Part shown: in pieces, positions 34,877 through 44,185 of the stretch
Position numbering within the stretch: position 1 is the first letter of the stretch
How the letters are laid out: every line of letters starts with the position of its first letter
NCBI RefSeq assembly: GCF_028281305.1
Contig: NZ_JANQKD010000022.1
Coordinates: forward strand, 1-64,000
From: Pelagibius sp.
GTDB lineage: Bacteria > Pseudomonadota > Alphaproteobacteria > Kiloniellales > Kiloniellaceae
Reading direction: 5' to 3'
Length of the DNA stretch: 64,000 nucleotides
Translations under genes and position numbers: made by a program
Notes under the pieces: generated by a model
Databases searched by the model: none
Seen by the model: the letters and a program-made list of their open reading frames with translations, nothing else
What the model was told of the DNA's origin: nothing

Positions 34877-34897
34877 GGTCAATCCCCATCATTGACC
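34877..34897. promoter_or_regulatory. Palindromic LysR-type operator
   Basis: GGTCAAT (34877-34883) and ATTGACC (34891-34897) are perfect inverted arms with 7 bases between, and contain T-N11-A (T 34879, A 34891). The site touches the lysR ribosome-binding region, so binding would repress lysR while leaving room to act on the divergent promoter. Confidence 0.6.
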
Positions 34898-34971
34898 ATT
34901 TGAATGCCATGATGCTTTCACACAGATGGTATCAATGTCCAGAGCGTCCACAGAGAAGGGAGAGGCAGGCC

Positions 34972-36036
34972 ATGAACAGAGCGCGATTGCGGGATCTCGG
35001 GCTTTCCGTCGGCAGCCTGCCGCCGGGTCCGCTCAACGCCATAACCGATGTCGCCGGTCTGCGGGTCGGACATGAATCGATCATCAGGGACTCGCCGGCG
35101 ACCGTGCGGTCCGGCGTTACCGTGATCGTTCCCGAGGAGGGTGAGATCTGGCAGCGGCATCTCTTTGCCGACGCTCATGTCCTCAACGGCAACGGAGAGA
35201 TGACCGGCCTGTCCTTTCTGCAGGAGTTCGGCCTGATGTGCGGCCCCCTGGCCATCACCGGCACCCACTCGATCGGCGCCGTCCACGAGGGACTGGTGAG
35301 CTACGAACTGGCCGGCGGCTTCGCTTTTGACTTTTGCCTGCCGCTGGTGGCGGAGACCTTCGACGGCTGGCTCAGCGACCCCTCGGCCCTGGCGGTGCGG
35401 CCCGAACATGTGCACGCAGCCCTCAAGGCGGCCAAGGACGGCCCGGTGGCCGAAGGGAACGTCGGTGGCGGGACCGGCATGAACACACACGAGTTCAAGG
35501 CCGGTGTCGGCACCGCGTCGCGGCTGGTCGAAGTCGCCGGTGAAAGCTGGACCCTCGGCGTGCTTGTCCAGGCGAACTACGGCCGGCGGCATCAGCTTCG
35601 CCTGGACGGCCGGGCAATCGGGGCAGCGATCCCGACCACTGATGTTCCCAGCCCCTGGCCGATGCCCCGGGACGAGGGCTCCATCATTGCCGTCGTCGCC
35701 ACCGACGCCCCGCTCCTGCCGCATCAATGCCGCCGGTTGGCGCAGCGCGCCGGCATGGGCGTGGCCCGCACCGGCGGCATCGCCGCGCCGGCCAGCGGCG
35801 ACATCTTCCTCGCCTTCTCGACCGGAAACGTTCATTCAGCAGCCGAGGACAAGCAACTCCACAACGCGCGCTTCCTGCCGGACATGGCGCTTGCCGGACT
35901 GTTCCAGGCGGTCATCGAAGCGACCGAGGAAAGCATCTGGAACGCCCTCTGCGCAGCGGAAACCATGACCGGACGAGAGGGGCGCACCTCTTACGCCATC
36001 CCTTTGGACCGTCTGAAGGAGATCGCATCGACATAG
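34972..36036 (+). CDS. P1-family peptidase (DmpA/BapA-like aminopeptidase)
   Basis: The 354-residue protein has the DmpA-family layout: RARLRDLGL, GPLNAITDVAGLRVGH, the SIGAVHEGLVSYEL segment, GNVGGGTGMNTHEFKAG, LVQANYGRR, and ASGDIFLAFSTGN near residue 280. These enzymes self-cleave before a Ser and act as L-aminopeptidase/D-esterase/amidase, or as beta-peptidyl aminopeptidases (BapA). No signal peptide is visible. The ATG at 34972 follows GGGAGAGG. The adjacent aminotransferase and beta-keto acid cleavage enzyme make a beta-amino-acid-containing peptide an attractive substrate (inference). The cleavage site here has Ala rather than Gly before Ser. Confidence 0.85.
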   Translation: MNRARLRDLGLSVGSLPPGPLNAITDVAGLRVGHESIIRDSPATVRSGVTVIVPEEGEIWQRHLFADAHVLNGNGEMTGLSFLQEFGLMCGPLAITGTHSIGAVHEGLVSYELAGGFAFDFCLPLVAETFDGWLSDPSALAVRPEHVHAALKAAKDGPVAEGNVGGGTGMNTHEFKAGVGTASRLVEVAGESWTLGVLVQANYGRRHQLRLDGRAIGAAIPTTDVPSPWPMPRDEGSIIAVVATDAPLLPHQCRRLAQRAGMGVARTGGIAAPASGDIFLAFSTGNVHSAAEDKQLHNARFLPDMALAGLFQAVIEATEESIWNALCAAETMTGREGRTSYAIPLDRLKEIAST

Positions 36037-36139
36037 ATTTCATCAATGTTCTGCATTCTTCGAATAGATTAGATCAAAGCAGAGGCGCTCCCTAAGATCG
36101 TTTCTCGGCACTTCCCTGGGGATGGGAGTTGGGAGGACG

Positions 36140-37273
36140 ATGACGGGAGAGCGCGCAAGTCCCGCCGGGACTGTCTCTGGGGCGGGACTTGTCATACGCC
36201 GGGTGACCAAGGTCTTCGACGCTGCCGGCAGCCAAGCCGTCCGCGCCGTCGACGACCTCAGCCTGGAGATCGGTGAGAACGAGTTCTTCACGTTGCTAGG
36301 CCCTTCCGGCTGCGGCAAGACCACGCTGCTGCGCATGATCGCAGGTCTGGAACAACCGACCTCCGGCGAGGTTCTGCTGGACGGAGATCCGCTTCAGGGT
36401 CTGCCGCCCTACCGCCGGCCCATCAACACCGTGTTTCAGAGCTATGCCCTCTTCCCCCACATGTCGGTGGGTGAGAACGTCGCCTTCGGCCTCAAGATGC
36501 GCGGCTTGGACAGCGCCGTCATCGCCCGCAAGGTGGAGGAGGTTCTGGCCCTGGTGCGGCTCGAAGGTCTGGCGGAGCGCCGGCCCGCGCAGCTCTCCGG
36601 CGGCCAGCAGCAGCGCGTCGCCCTGGCACGGGCCCTCGCAAACGAACCCAAGATCCTGCTGCTCGACGAACCGCTTTCGGCGCTGGACCTTAAGCTGCGC
36701 AAGCAAATGCGCCTGGAGCTGAAACGTCTGCAGAAGGCGACGGGCATCACCTTTATCTTCGTGACGCACGATCAGGAAGAAGCACTGATCATGTCGGACC
36801 GCGTTGCTGTCCTGTCGGAGGGCCGGGTTTTGCAGCTCGGCCCCCCGGAAGAGATCTACCAGCGCCCGCGCAGCCGCTTCGTCGCCGATTTCATCGGCGA
36901 CACAAACATCATCCTCGGACGCCCCAAGGACGCGGAGAGATTGGTCCTTGGCGGTACCGCAGAGCTGCGTTTCGCTGCGCCGGTCCTGCCTTCGGACGGA
37001 CAGGATCAGGCGCTCTCGGTGGCCATCCGCCCGGAAAGCTGCCGGCTTGTCAACGGCGCGGCCTATGACGACCTTGCGAACGTGTTCGAAGGCCGCGTTC
37101 GGGAGATCGAGTACCTCGGCGCCGACACCTGTGTTCTGCTCGATGTCGAGGCTCTCGGCGCAAGCATCACCGTGCGGCTGCGCAACACGGAGGGCGCCGC
37201 GGTGCCTCCGCAGGAGGGCGAGACGGTGCGGGTCAGCCTGCCCGCAGCGGCACTCTGGGTGCTGGAACCATGA
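36140..37273 (+). CDS. potA: Polyamine-type ABC transporter ATP-binding protein (PotA-like)
   Basis: The 377-residue ATPase has Walker [11 protein letters not shown]-loop [12 protein letters not shown], signature [15 protein letters not shown], Walker B KILLLDEP and switch region VTHDQEEAL, followed by a TOBE domain (residues about 285-377: [12 protein letters not shown]). ATG 36140 has GGGAGG three bases upstream; ATG 36122 is possible. It overlaps the first permease by 4 bases. It energises the importer encoded next. The spermidine/putrescine assignment is by family; other amines are possible. Confidence 0.86.
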   Translation: MTGERASPAGTVSGAGLVIRRVTKVFDAAGSQAVRAVDDLSLEIGENEFFTLLGPSGCGKTTLLRMIAGLEQPTSGEVLLDGDPLQGLPPYRRPINTVFQSYALFPHMSVGENVAFGLKMRGLDSAVIARKVEEVLALVRLEGLAERRPAQLSGGQQQRVALARALANEPKILLLDEPLSALDLKLRKQMRLELKRLQKATGITFIFVTHDQEEALIMSDRVAVLSEGRVLQLGPPEEIYQRPRSRFVADFIGDTNIILGRPKDAERLVLGGTAELRFAAPVLPSDGQDQALSVAIRPESCRLVNGAAYDDLANVFEGRVREIEYLGADTCVLLDVEALGASITVRLRNTEGAAVPPQEGETVRVSLPAAALWVLEP

Positions 37274-38163
37274 CCGGCCCCGCCCGCCTCTCCCGCAGTG
37301 GGATCGCACTCGCCCTGGGGCCGGCGCTCGTCGTGGTTGGCCTCTTTCTCGTCGTGCCGCTGCTGCTGGTGCCGATCGCGTCCTTCATGGAAGCCAACCC
37401 CTGGGGCGGCGTGCGCCCGACCTTCTCCGTGGAGGCCTACGTCCAGGTCCTCTTCGAAGAAGACTTCACCGGCGAACTGATCTTCAACGACGCCTATCCA
37501 CGCATCGTCCTGCGTTCGCTGGCGCTGGCCGCGCTCACAACGGCGCTCTGCCTGCTGGCCGGCTTTCCGGTGGCTTACGTGATCGCGCTTCAGCCAAAGT
37601 CGCGTCAGGGGATCCTGCTGCTGCTGGTCACCGTGCCGTTCTGGACCAACCTGCTGATCCGCACCTACTCCTGGATCATGATCCTGCGCGACGAGGGCCT
37701 CATCAACAACGGACTGGAAGCGGCCGGCGTGATCGAGGAGCCCTTGCGCCTGCTTTACACCAACGGCGCCATCGCGATCGGTCTCGTCTATACCTTCCTG
37801 CCCTTTATGGTGCTGCCGATATACGCGGCGATCGAGCGTATCGACCGCGGTCTTATCGAGGCGGCGCACGACCTCTACGCCAACCGCCGTGCCATGCTGC
37901 GCCATGTCGTGCTGCCGCTGGCCCGACCGGGCATCGCCGCCGGTGCGATCCTGGTCTTCGTTCCGGCGCTGGGCTCCTTCATTGCCCCGGCGCTGCTGGG
38001 CGGCGGCAAGCATCTCATGATCGGCAATCTGATCCAGGCACAGTTCGGCGCTTCCCGGAACTGGCCTTTCGGTTCGGCAATGTCGCTGATTCTTCTGGCC
38101 GCCGTTCTGGCCGTCCTGCTCTGGCAGGCACAGCGGCGGCGCAGCGGGGCCTGGCAGCCATGA
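37270..38163 (+). CDS. potB: Polyamine-type ABC transporter permease (PotB-like)
   Basis: The 297-residue permease has about six spans and the EAA loop [25 protein letters not shown] that contacts the ATPase. The N-terminal part ([20 protein letters not shown]) and [15 protein letters not shown] are typical of PotB/PotH. It overlaps potA and potC-like genes by ATGA on each side. Confidence 0.88.
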   Translation: MTGPARLSRSGIALALGPALVVVGLFLVVPLLLVPIASFMEANPWGGVRPTFSVEAYVQVLFEEDFTGELIFNDAYPRIVLRSLALAALTTALCLLAGFPVAYVIALQPKSRQGILLLLVTVPFWTNLLIRTYSWIMILRDEGLINNGLEAAGVIEEPLRLLYTNGAIAIGLVYTFLPFMVLPIYAAIERIDRGLIEAAHDLYANRRAMLRHVVLPLARPGIAAGAILVFVPALGSFIAPALLGGGKHLMIGNLIQAQFGASRNWPFGSAMSLILLAAVLAVLLWQAQRRRSGAWQP

Positions 38164-39011
38164 GCGAGACCGTCCGCATGAGCCCTGCGCAGGGAGCCGC
38201 AGCGAACCGCGGAGCCCGGCGCTTTGCGGTCGGTCGCATTCCAGGCTTCGGGGCGGCGACCTGGGCCTTCTTTCTGTTTCTCTATGCACCGATCGCCCTG
38301 CTGGTCGTCTTCTCCTTCAACGGCAGCAACTCTGCCACCATCTGGTCGCACTTCAGCCTCGACTGGTATGTCAAGGTCGCGGCCAACAGCGATATCCAGC
38401 GGGCGGCCCTGAACTCCCTCATCGTTGCCGGCGTCGCCTCCACTCTGGCGACCGCGCTCGCCACCTTCGCCGCGCTGGCGATGGTGCGCGGCGGCCCCTT
38501 CCGCGGCCAGCAGCTCGCCCTCAGCACGCTGCTGCTGCCGCTGATCGTGCCGGAGATCGTGATCGCCATCGCCATGGTGATCTTCTTCACCGGCATCGGT
38601 CTCAGCCTGGGCCTGGGCAATCTCATCATCGCCCACACGGTGTTCTGCATTCCCTTTGCCTACCTGCCGATCCGTGCCCGCCTGGACAGCCTGAGCCCGG
38701 TCTACGAAGAGGCCGCGCAGGATCTCTACGCCGACAACTGGCGCACCTTCTGGCATGTGACCTTTCCCTTGCTGGCGCCCGGCATTCTGGCCGGGCTGAT
38801 GCTCGCCTTCATCACCTCCGTCGACGACTTCATCATCAGCCTGATGGTGGGCAGCGCCGGCACGACCACCCTGCCGATCTATATCTACAGCCTGATCCGC
38901 ATCGGTATCACCCCGCAGATCAACGCGATCTCGACCCTGGTGCTGCTGATCTCCTTCATCTTCGTCAGCCTTGCCTGGCTGATCGCACGGCGTTCGGAGG
39001 CTTCGCCGTGA
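38160..39011 (+). CDS. potC: Polyamine-type ABC transporter permease (PotC-like)
   Basis: The 283-residue permease has a 35-residue cytoplasmic N terminus, six spans, and the EAA loop EEAAQDLYADNWRTFWHVTFPLLAPG. FNGSNSATIWSHFSLDWY is typical of PotC/PotI. It overlaps potB by 4 bases; the binding-protein gene begins 47 bp after its stop. Confidence 0.88.
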   Translation: MSETVRMSPAQGAAANRGARRFAVGRIPGFGAATWAFFLFLYAPIALLVVFSFNGSNSATIWSHFSLDWYVKVAANSDIQRAALNSLIVAGVASTLATALATFAALAMVRGGPFRGQQLALSTLLLPLIVPEIVIAIAMVIFFTGIGLSLGLGNLIIAHTVFCIPFAYLPIRARLDSLSPVYEEAAQDLYADNWRTFWHVTFPLLAPGILAGLMLAFITSVDDFIISLMVGSAGTTTLPIYIYSLIRIGITPQINAISTLVLLISFIFVSLAWLIARRSEASP

Positions 39012-39058
39012 TTGTCCCTGCAACAGAAACCAAAAAAACCGAACAGTGGAGACGCACA

Positions 39059-40090
39059 ATGCACAAGACTTTAAGGTTGGCCGCCGTGGCCGTCCCCCTC
39101 ACCCTGATCGCCACGGGCGCCGGCGCCGAAGGCGTGCTGAACTTCGCCAACTGGGCCGAATACACCTCGCCCGAGTTGCTCGAGAAGTTCGAAGAGGAAA
39201 CCGGCATCAAGGTGGTGCTGGACACCTACGATTCTAGCGAAACCCTTCTCGCCAAGCTTCAAGCCGGCGGCGCCGACTACGATGTCGCCGTTCCCGGCAA
39301 CAACTTCGTCGCGGGCATGATCTCCGAAGGCCTGATCCAGAACGTCGACGTCAAGTCTCTGGCCGGCTTCGAGAACCTGGAGAGCCGCTGGCAGTCGCCG
39401 CCCTGGGACCCGACAAACGAATACTCCATCCCCTGGCTGTGGGGGACCACCGGCTTCACCGTGGATACCTCGGCGTACGGCGGCGACATTCACACCTACG
39501 AAGTGCTGTTCAACCCGCCGCCGGAACTGCAGGGCGAGATCGGCATGTTCAATTCCGCGGACGAGGTTGTGAAGATGGTCCACGCCTATCTGGGCAACGA
39601 CCTCTGCACCGAGGACCCGGCCCACTTCCAGGCTGCCTTCGACGTCCTCAAAGCGCAGAAAGAACACGTGAAGATGTATCAGTCCGAGGGACTGCGCGAG
39701 CGCATGCTGGCCGGTGAGGTCAAGGCCCACTCCAACTGGAACGGCAGTTCGCTGAAGCTGCGCAGCAAGGACGCGAAGTTTGCCTATTCCTACCCCAGAG
39801 AGGGCGTGCTGACCTGGATGGATGTGATGGTCGTGCCGACCGGGGCCAAGAACAAGGAAAACGCCCTGAAATTCCTGTCCTTCATGCTGCAACCGGAAAA
39901 CGTCGCCATTCAGTCGAACTTCGCGCGCTATTCCAACGCTGTGGCGGGCAGCGATGCCTTCATGGCCGACGAGTTGAAGACTGCGCCGGAGATCGTCGCC
40001 CCTGCCGACCGCAGGTTCATCTTCGTGCCGGCCTGCTCGGAAAAGTCGATCAAGCTGCAGGACCAGGTCTGGACCAGACTCCTGAAATAG
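39059..40090 (+). CDS. potD: Polyamine-type periplasmic binding protein (PotD/PotF-like)
   Basis: The 343-residue protein has a signal peptide (MHKTLRLAAVAVPLTLIATGAGA) and the PotD fold: LNFANWAEYTSPELLEKFEE, VVLDTYDSSETLLAKLQAGG, YDVAVPGNNFVAGMI, SIPWLWGTTGFTVD. ATG 39059 with GGAG seven bases upstream is chosen over an in-frame GTG at 39008. It binds a cationic or amine ligand in the periplasm for the PotABC-like importer. The acidic residues that read amines in PotD are not certain from sequence, so the ligand is inferred from family and neighbours. Confidence 0.85.
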   Translation: MHKTLRLAAVAVPLTLIATGAGAEGVLNFANWAEYTSPELLEKFEEETGIKVVLDTYDSSETLLAKLQAGGADYDVAVPGNNFVAGMISEGLIQNVDVKSLAGFENLESRWQSPPWDPTNEYSIPWLWGTTGFTVDTSAYGGDIHTYEVLFNPPPELQGEIGMFNSADEVVKMVHAYLGNDLCTEDPAHFQAAFDVLKAQKEHVKMYQSEGLRERMLAGEVKAHSNWNGSSLKLRSKDAKFAYSYPREGVLTWMDVMVVPTGAKNKENALKFLSFMLQPENVAIQSNFARYSNAVAGSDAFMADELKTAPEIVAPADRRFIFVPACSEKSIKLQDQVWTRLLK

Positions 40091-40166
40091 GTGCACCCTG
40101 AGGCGGACCCTCCGGCGCCACAGGGCGGCGGAGGGGCGCCCGGACCACCAACCAAGGAGGCCCGTC

Positions 40167-41099
40167 GTGGCCGACAACAAGGTTATCATCACCTGTGCCG
40201 TGACGGGCTCGATCCACACGCCGACGATGTCGCCGCATCTGCCGGTCACGCCGTCGGAGATCGCCGAGCAGGCGGTCGCCGCAGCAGAGGCCGGCGCGGC
40301 AATTCTCCATCTGCACGCCCGCACCCCGGACAGCGGACTGCCAACGGCGGACCCGGACGTCTTCATGGAGTTTCTGCCGCGCATCAAGCAGGCCACCGAC
40401 GCGGTCTTGAACATCACCACCGGGGGCGGCGCCAACATGACCCTGGAGGACCGCCTGGCCGCGCCGCTGCGGGCCCGCCCGGAGATGTGCTCGCTGAACA
40501 TGGGGTCCATGAACTTCGGCATCTTTCCTCTGGCGCGCCGCTACGACGAGTGGCAGCACGATTGGGAGCAGGGCTTCCTGGAGGCGACCCGCGACTTCGT
40601 TTTCAAGAACACCTTCGCCGATATCGAGGCGGTGCTCGAGCGGCTGGGCGAAGGGGCCGGCACCCGCTTCGAGTTCGAGTGCTACGATACGGGTCATCTG
40701 CAGACCCTCGCTTTCTACCTGAACAAGGGCACCATCAAACCGCCCGTTTTCGTCCAGTTCGTTCTCGGAGTCCTTGGCGGCATCGACGCGCATCCAGAGC
40801 AGCTCATGCACCTGAAGCAGACTGCAGACCGGCTGCTGGGTAGCGATTACCGCTTCTCTGTGCTGGCCGCGGGACGCCACCAGATGCCGCTGGCCACCAT
40901 GGGCGCAATCCTGGGCGGCAACGTACGCGTTGGCCTGGAAGACAGTTTGACCATCGGCCGCGGACAGCTTGCCGAGAGCAATGCTGACCAGGTCGCAAAG
41001 ATCCGCAGGATTGTCGAGGAACTTGGCCTCGAAGTCGCGACACCCAACGAGGCCCGCTCCACCCTGGTTCTGAAGGGAGGAGACCAAGTTGGCTTCTGA
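40167..41099 (+). CDS. BKACE (DUF849) beta-keto acid cleavage enzyme
   Basis: The 310-residue TIM-barrel protein matches the 3-keto-5-aminohexanoate cleavage family: IITCAVTGS, AGAAILHLHAR with the zinc His48 and His50, NITTGGG, SLNMGSMNFG, FECYDTGH, LAAGRHQMPL and VRVGLEDS. BKACE enzymes condense a beta-keto acid with acetyl-CoA to give acetoacetate and a shortened acyl-CoA. A GTG start at 40167 has AAGGAGG six bases upstream. Its neighbours (importer, aminotransferase, deacetylase) suggest a beta-keto acid made from an imported amine or beta-amino acid. It overlaps the next gene by 11 bp. Confidence 0.9.
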   Translation: MADNKVIITCAVTGSIHTPTMSPHLPVTPSEIAEQAVAAAEAGAAILHLHARTPDSGLPTADPDVFMEFLPRIKQATDAVLNITTGGGANMTLEDRLAAPLRARPEMCSLNMGSMNFGIFPLARRYDEWQHDWEQGFLEATRDFVFKNTFADIEAVLERLGEGAGTRFEFECYDTGHLQTLAFYLNKGTIKPPVFVQFVLGVLGGIDAHPEQLMHLKQTADRLLGSDYRFSVLAAGRHQMPLATMGAILGGNVRVGLEDSLTIGRGQLAESNADQVAKIRRIVEELGLEVATPNEARSTLVLKGGDQVGF

Positions 41100-41601
41100 C
41101 CCGGTCATAGCGAAGACGAAGGTGCATATTCGTCAGGCAGTCGAAAAAGACGCTCAGATTGTCTGCGACCTGCTGGCTGATCTTGTGCGCACCTTGAGAG
41201 ACGCGCCGCCCTGCGGCAGCACCCTTGAGACCATCCGGCATCACGGCTTTGGCGACAAACGTCAGTTCGAGGCCCTGATCGCCGAGGCCGAAGGCACGCC
41301 GGCAGGGCTGGTGCTGTACTTCTACACATACTCCACCTGGCGCGGCTGCCTCGGGGTTTACGTGCAGGACCTGCATGTCGTCGAGCGCTTCCGCGGTCAC
41401 GGACTCGGCCGCAGGCTCCTGGCAGACGCGGCACGCCGCGGCCGCGCAGATGGTTGCACCCATCTGCGGCTCTCTGTCGACCCTGGCAACGAAGCGGCGC
41501 TTACCTTCTATGAGGCGGTCGGCCTCGAGCCGCGCCGCGACGAAACCATCTGTCAGGCCGCCGGCGAAGCCTTTCGCCATTTGGCGGAGGACGGGCGATG
41601 A
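41089..41601 (+). CDS. GNAT-family N-acetyltransferase (amine/polyamine-type candidate)
   Basis: The 170-residue protein has a diamine-acetyltransferase-like layout: VHIRQAVEKDAQIVCDLLADL, TPAGLVLYFYTYSTWRGCLGVYVQDLHV, acetyl-CoA loop RGHGLGRRLLADAA, and LSVDPGNEAALTFYEAVGL. The YFYTYSTW...GVYVQDLHV strand pair resembles SSAT-type acetyltransferases. A TTG start at 41089 has GGGAGGAG at six bases. It overlaps BKACE upstream and the aminotransferase downstream (ATGA). Together with the deacetylase it may form an acetylation/deacetylation pair on an amine. Confidence 0.82.
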   Translation: MASDPVIAKTKVHIRQAVEKDAQIVCDLLADLVRTLRDAPPCGSTLETIRHHGFGDKRQFEALIAEAEGTPAGLVLYFYTYSTWRGCLGVYVQDLHVVERFRGHGLGRRLLADAARRGRADGCTHLRLSVDPGNEAALTFYEAVGLEPRRDETICQAAGEAFRHLAEDGR

Positions 41602-42998
41602 GCGGGGAGTTGGCGATCCAGGCCTTCTATGCCGCCGCTTCCAGCCGCGGCCTGCCACGCCTTGCCCGCGCCGAAGGCCCCTATCTCTGGGACCAGCAGG
41701 GCCGGCGCTATGTCGACGCGGCCAGCGGACCTGTGGTCACCAATATCGGCCACGGCAACCCTCACGTCGTCGAAGCCATCGCCCGGCAAGCCGCCAACTG
41801 CGCCTTCGCCTCGCGGACGGCCTTCGTGAACGAGGCCAATGAAGCCCTGGGCGAGCGCCTGGCCGGCCTCTGCGGCGAAGGCTTCGACCGCGCCTTCTTC
41901 ACATCGGGCGGGTCGGAGGCCATCGAGGCCGCCTTGAAGTTCGCCCGCCAGATCGCCTGGCTGCGCGGCGAAAGCAAGCGCTGGAAGGTGATCGCCCGCA
42001 ACCCCTCCTACCACGGCTCCACGCTGGGTGCGCTCGCCATTACCGGCGACGAGGAAGCCGACGCGGTGTTCGGGCCGATGATGGTCAGAATGCCGAAGAT
42101 TCCCGCGCCCTTCACCTACCGCATTCCCGCGGGTCACAGCCCGGAAAGCTGGCAGGCCGCCGCCGCCGCGGCGCTGGAAGAAACCATACTGCGCGAAGGC
42201 CCGGAGACCTGCCTGGCCTTCGTCATGGAGCCGATCGGCGGCCTTGCGACCGGTGCCCTGGTGGCGGCCGACAGCTACTACGCGGCCGTGCGCGAGATTT
42301 GCTCCCGTTACGGCTTGCTACTGATCTACGACGAGGTGATGAGCGGCGCCGGGCGTACCGGACGCTTTCTCTCCGCCCACCACTGGCCGCAGGGACGGCC
42401 GGATCTGGTCGTGCTCGCCAAGGGTCTGGGGGCCGGCTATACGCCGCTGGGCGCCATGATGGCACCGCGCAGCCTCGTCGACCTCCTCGCCGAAGGCGGC
42501 GGGTTCCTGCATGGCCACACCTATGTGGCCAATCCGCTCACCTGCGCAGCCGGTCTCGCGGTCCTGGACGAAGTGGAACGCCAGGGCCTGACCGGGAAAG
42601 CGGCGGACCTTGGCCCCTCTCTCGATCGAAAACTGCGCGTACTGCTGCACGACTCGCCAATTCTGGGCGACGTGCGTGGCAAAGGGCTGCTGATGGCGAT
42701 CGAACTGGTCATGAACAAGGCGACGAAGCAACCCTTCCCCCTGGAGGTGGAGATCACCCGGCGCGTCTCTCAAGCCGCCATGAAGAACGGTCTCATCGTC
42801 TATGCCCGCCGCACCAGTCACGGCAGGTATGGCGAGTGGGTGATGATCTCGCCACCTCTCAACAGCAGTGAGGCCGTGCTCGATGAAATCTCCGCCGCGC
42901 TGCGCCGCACGCTGGCCGACTGTACGGACGAACTCACCAGGGAGGGCTGGCTGGGCGGTGCCGCCGGTTCCTGCGGCACGGCGCGGCACCGGGCATGA
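41598..42998 (+). CDS. Class III PLP-dependent aminotransferase
   Basis: The 466-residue protein has the class III set: FFTSGGSEAIEAALKFAR, NPSYHGSTLGALAITG, FVMEPIGG, LLIYDEVMSGAGRTG with Asp245, VVLAKGLGAGYTPLG with the PLP Lys275, and HGHTYVANPLTCAA. Relatives move amino groups of omega- or beta-amino acids and polyamines (putrescine, beta-alanine/pyruvate). It lies between the acetyltransferase and the deacetylase, overlapping the former by 4 bases. The likely role is to convert the imported amine or beta-amino acid to an aldehyde or beta-keto acid. The last 20 residues (GAAGSCGTARHRA) are atypical and probably not structured. Confidence 0.88.
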   Translation: MSGELAIQAFYAAASSRGLPRLARAEGPYLWDQQGRRYVDAASGPVVTNIGHGNPHVVEAIARQAANCAFASRTAFVNEANEALGERLAGLCGEGFDRAFFTSGGSEAIEAALKFARQIAWLRGESKRWKVIARNPSYHGSTLGALAITGDEEADAVFGPMMVRMPKIPAPFTYRIPAGHSPESWQAAAAAALEETILREGPETCLAFVMEPIGGLATGALVAADSYYAAVREICSRYGLLLIYDEVMSGAGRTGRFLSAHHWPQGRPDLVVLAKGLGAGYTPLGAMMAPRSLVDLLAEGGGFLHGHTYVANPLTCAAGLAVLDEVERQGLTGKAADLGPSLDRKLRVLLHDSPILGDVRGKGLLMAIELVMNKATKQPFPLEVEITRRVSQAAMKNGLIVYARRTSHGRYGEWVMISPPLNSSEAVLDEISAALRRTLADCTDELTREGWLGGAAGSCGTARHRA

Positions 42999-43020
42999 GG
43001 GCGCGGACGCAGTTCAGCTT

Positions 43021-44106
43021 ATGAAAGCCATCTTCGATCCGGCGCAGAGCGCCTACCATCCCCGGCGTATCATGGCCAATGGCACCTTCGTGCCGGCCCC
43101 GGAAACCCCGGAGCGCGCGCAGACCTTTCTTGATGCCCTCGGGGACCTCGGTATCGTCCCGGTGCCGCCGCCGGACAGTGGATCGTCCGCCCTTGCAGCG
43201 GTGCACGACGACCGCTACCTCACCTTCCTGCAAACCATTCTGCCACGCTGGCGGCGGATTGCCGGCGCGCCGGAAGAGGTAATGCCCAACCTCCACCCCG
43301 TTTCACGGGCCGGCGAGGCCCAAGGCGGCTATCCTGCATCCGCCGTCGGCCAGGTCGGCTACCACATCATGGATGGTGCCGCGCCCATCAACGCGGAGAC
43401 CTGGCGCAGCGCCTACGCCAGCGCACAAAGCGCCGTTCATGCCGCAGACCTGGTGCTTGGCGGCGAAGCCCTTGTCTACGCTCTCTGCCGGCCGCCGGGA
43501 CACCACGCAGCGCGCAACCTGGCGGGTGGGTTCTGCTTCCTCAACAACGCAGCGATCGCTGCGGAGCGGCTGCGCAGCCGGTATCCCAAGGTCGCCGTCC
43601 TCGATGTCGACGTCCACCACGGCAACGGCACCCAGCAGATCTTCTACCAGCGCGCCGACGTGCTGACCGTCTCTCTCCACGCCGACCCTCTGCGCTTCTA
43701 CCCCTTCTTTTGGGGCTATGCCGACGAAAGGGGTGCCGGTGCCGGCGAAGGCTTCAACCTGAACATCCCCCTTACCCGGGGCACCGGAGACGATGGCTAC
43801 TTTGCGGCGCTGGAGCGGGCGCTGACTCAGGTCGCCGACTTCGCGCCGGACGCTCTGGTGGTCGCCCTCGGTCTCGACGCCCACGTTGACGATCCGGTGC
43901 AGGGCCTTGCCATCACGACGAACGGCTTCGGCCGGATTGCCGGTCGCATTGCCGAACTGCGGCTGCCCTGCGTGGTCGTGCAGGAAGGCGGCTATGCCAG
44001 CAACGCGCTGGGCCCCAACCTCCGGGCGGCGATCGAGGCCTTTCTGGCGGGCCCGAAACCGTCACGACGGGCCGGGGCGGCGCAGGAAGCGGAAGACGCC
44101 TCCTAA
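43021..44106 (+). CDS. Histone deacetylase-family acetylpolyamine amidohydrolase-like protein
   Basis: The 361-residue protein has the HDAC-superfamily site: PPGHHAARN with His161 and His162, LDVDVHHGNGTQ with metal ligands Asp197 and His199, SLHADPLRFYPFF, and GLDAHVDDP with Asp286. The loop layout (KAIFDPAQSAYHP, YPFFWGYADERG) follows bacterial acetylpolyamine amidohydrolase, which removes acetyl groups from polyamines. The ribosome site before ATG 43021 is weak; the start is set by the family N terminus. It is the last gene of the polyamine-type operon, 22 bp after the aminotransferase, and ends with a Ser/Ala/Glu-rich tail. Confidence 0.88.
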   Translation: MKAIFDPAQSAYHPRRIMANGTFVPAPETPERAQTFLDALGDLGIVPVPPPDSGSSALAAVHDDRYLTFLQTILPRWRRIAGAPEEVMPNLHPVSRAGEAQGGYPASAVGQVGYHIMDGAAPINAETWRSAYASAQSAVHAADLVLGGEALVYALCRPPGHHAARNLAGGFCFLNNAAIAAERLRSRYPKVAVLDVDVHHGNGTQQIFYQRADVLTVSLHADPLRFYPFFWGYADERGAGAGEGFNLNIPLTRGTGDDGYFAALERALTQVADFAPDALVVALGLDAHVDDPVQGLAITTNGFGRIAGRIAELRLPCVVVQEGGYASNALGPNLRAAIEAFLAGPKPSRRAGAAQEAEDAS

Positions 44107-44139
44107 AAAAGAAGAGAGCCCGGCGGTTTCCCACCGGGC
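44104..44139 (-). terminator. Intrinsic terminator of the RTX gene
   Basis: Read on the minus strand, GCCCGGTGG and CCGCCGGGC form a 9-bp stem with one G-U pair and a GAAA loop (44118-44139), followed by TCTCTTCTTTTTTA (44104-44117). It lies 47 bp beyond the RTX stop and overlaps the end of the convergent deacetylase gene. On the plus strand the hairpin lacks a T-run. Confidence 0.8.
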
Positions 44140-44185
44140 CCTGAAGGACTTGATACCGCCGTCCGCCTTATGGCGGACCCCTCTA

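Noticed and set aside
34027-34971. 315-codon N-terminal extension of the P1 peptidase frame
   Set aside because: It lies antisense to lysR, and the ATG at 34972 has a good ribosome site and the family N terminus.
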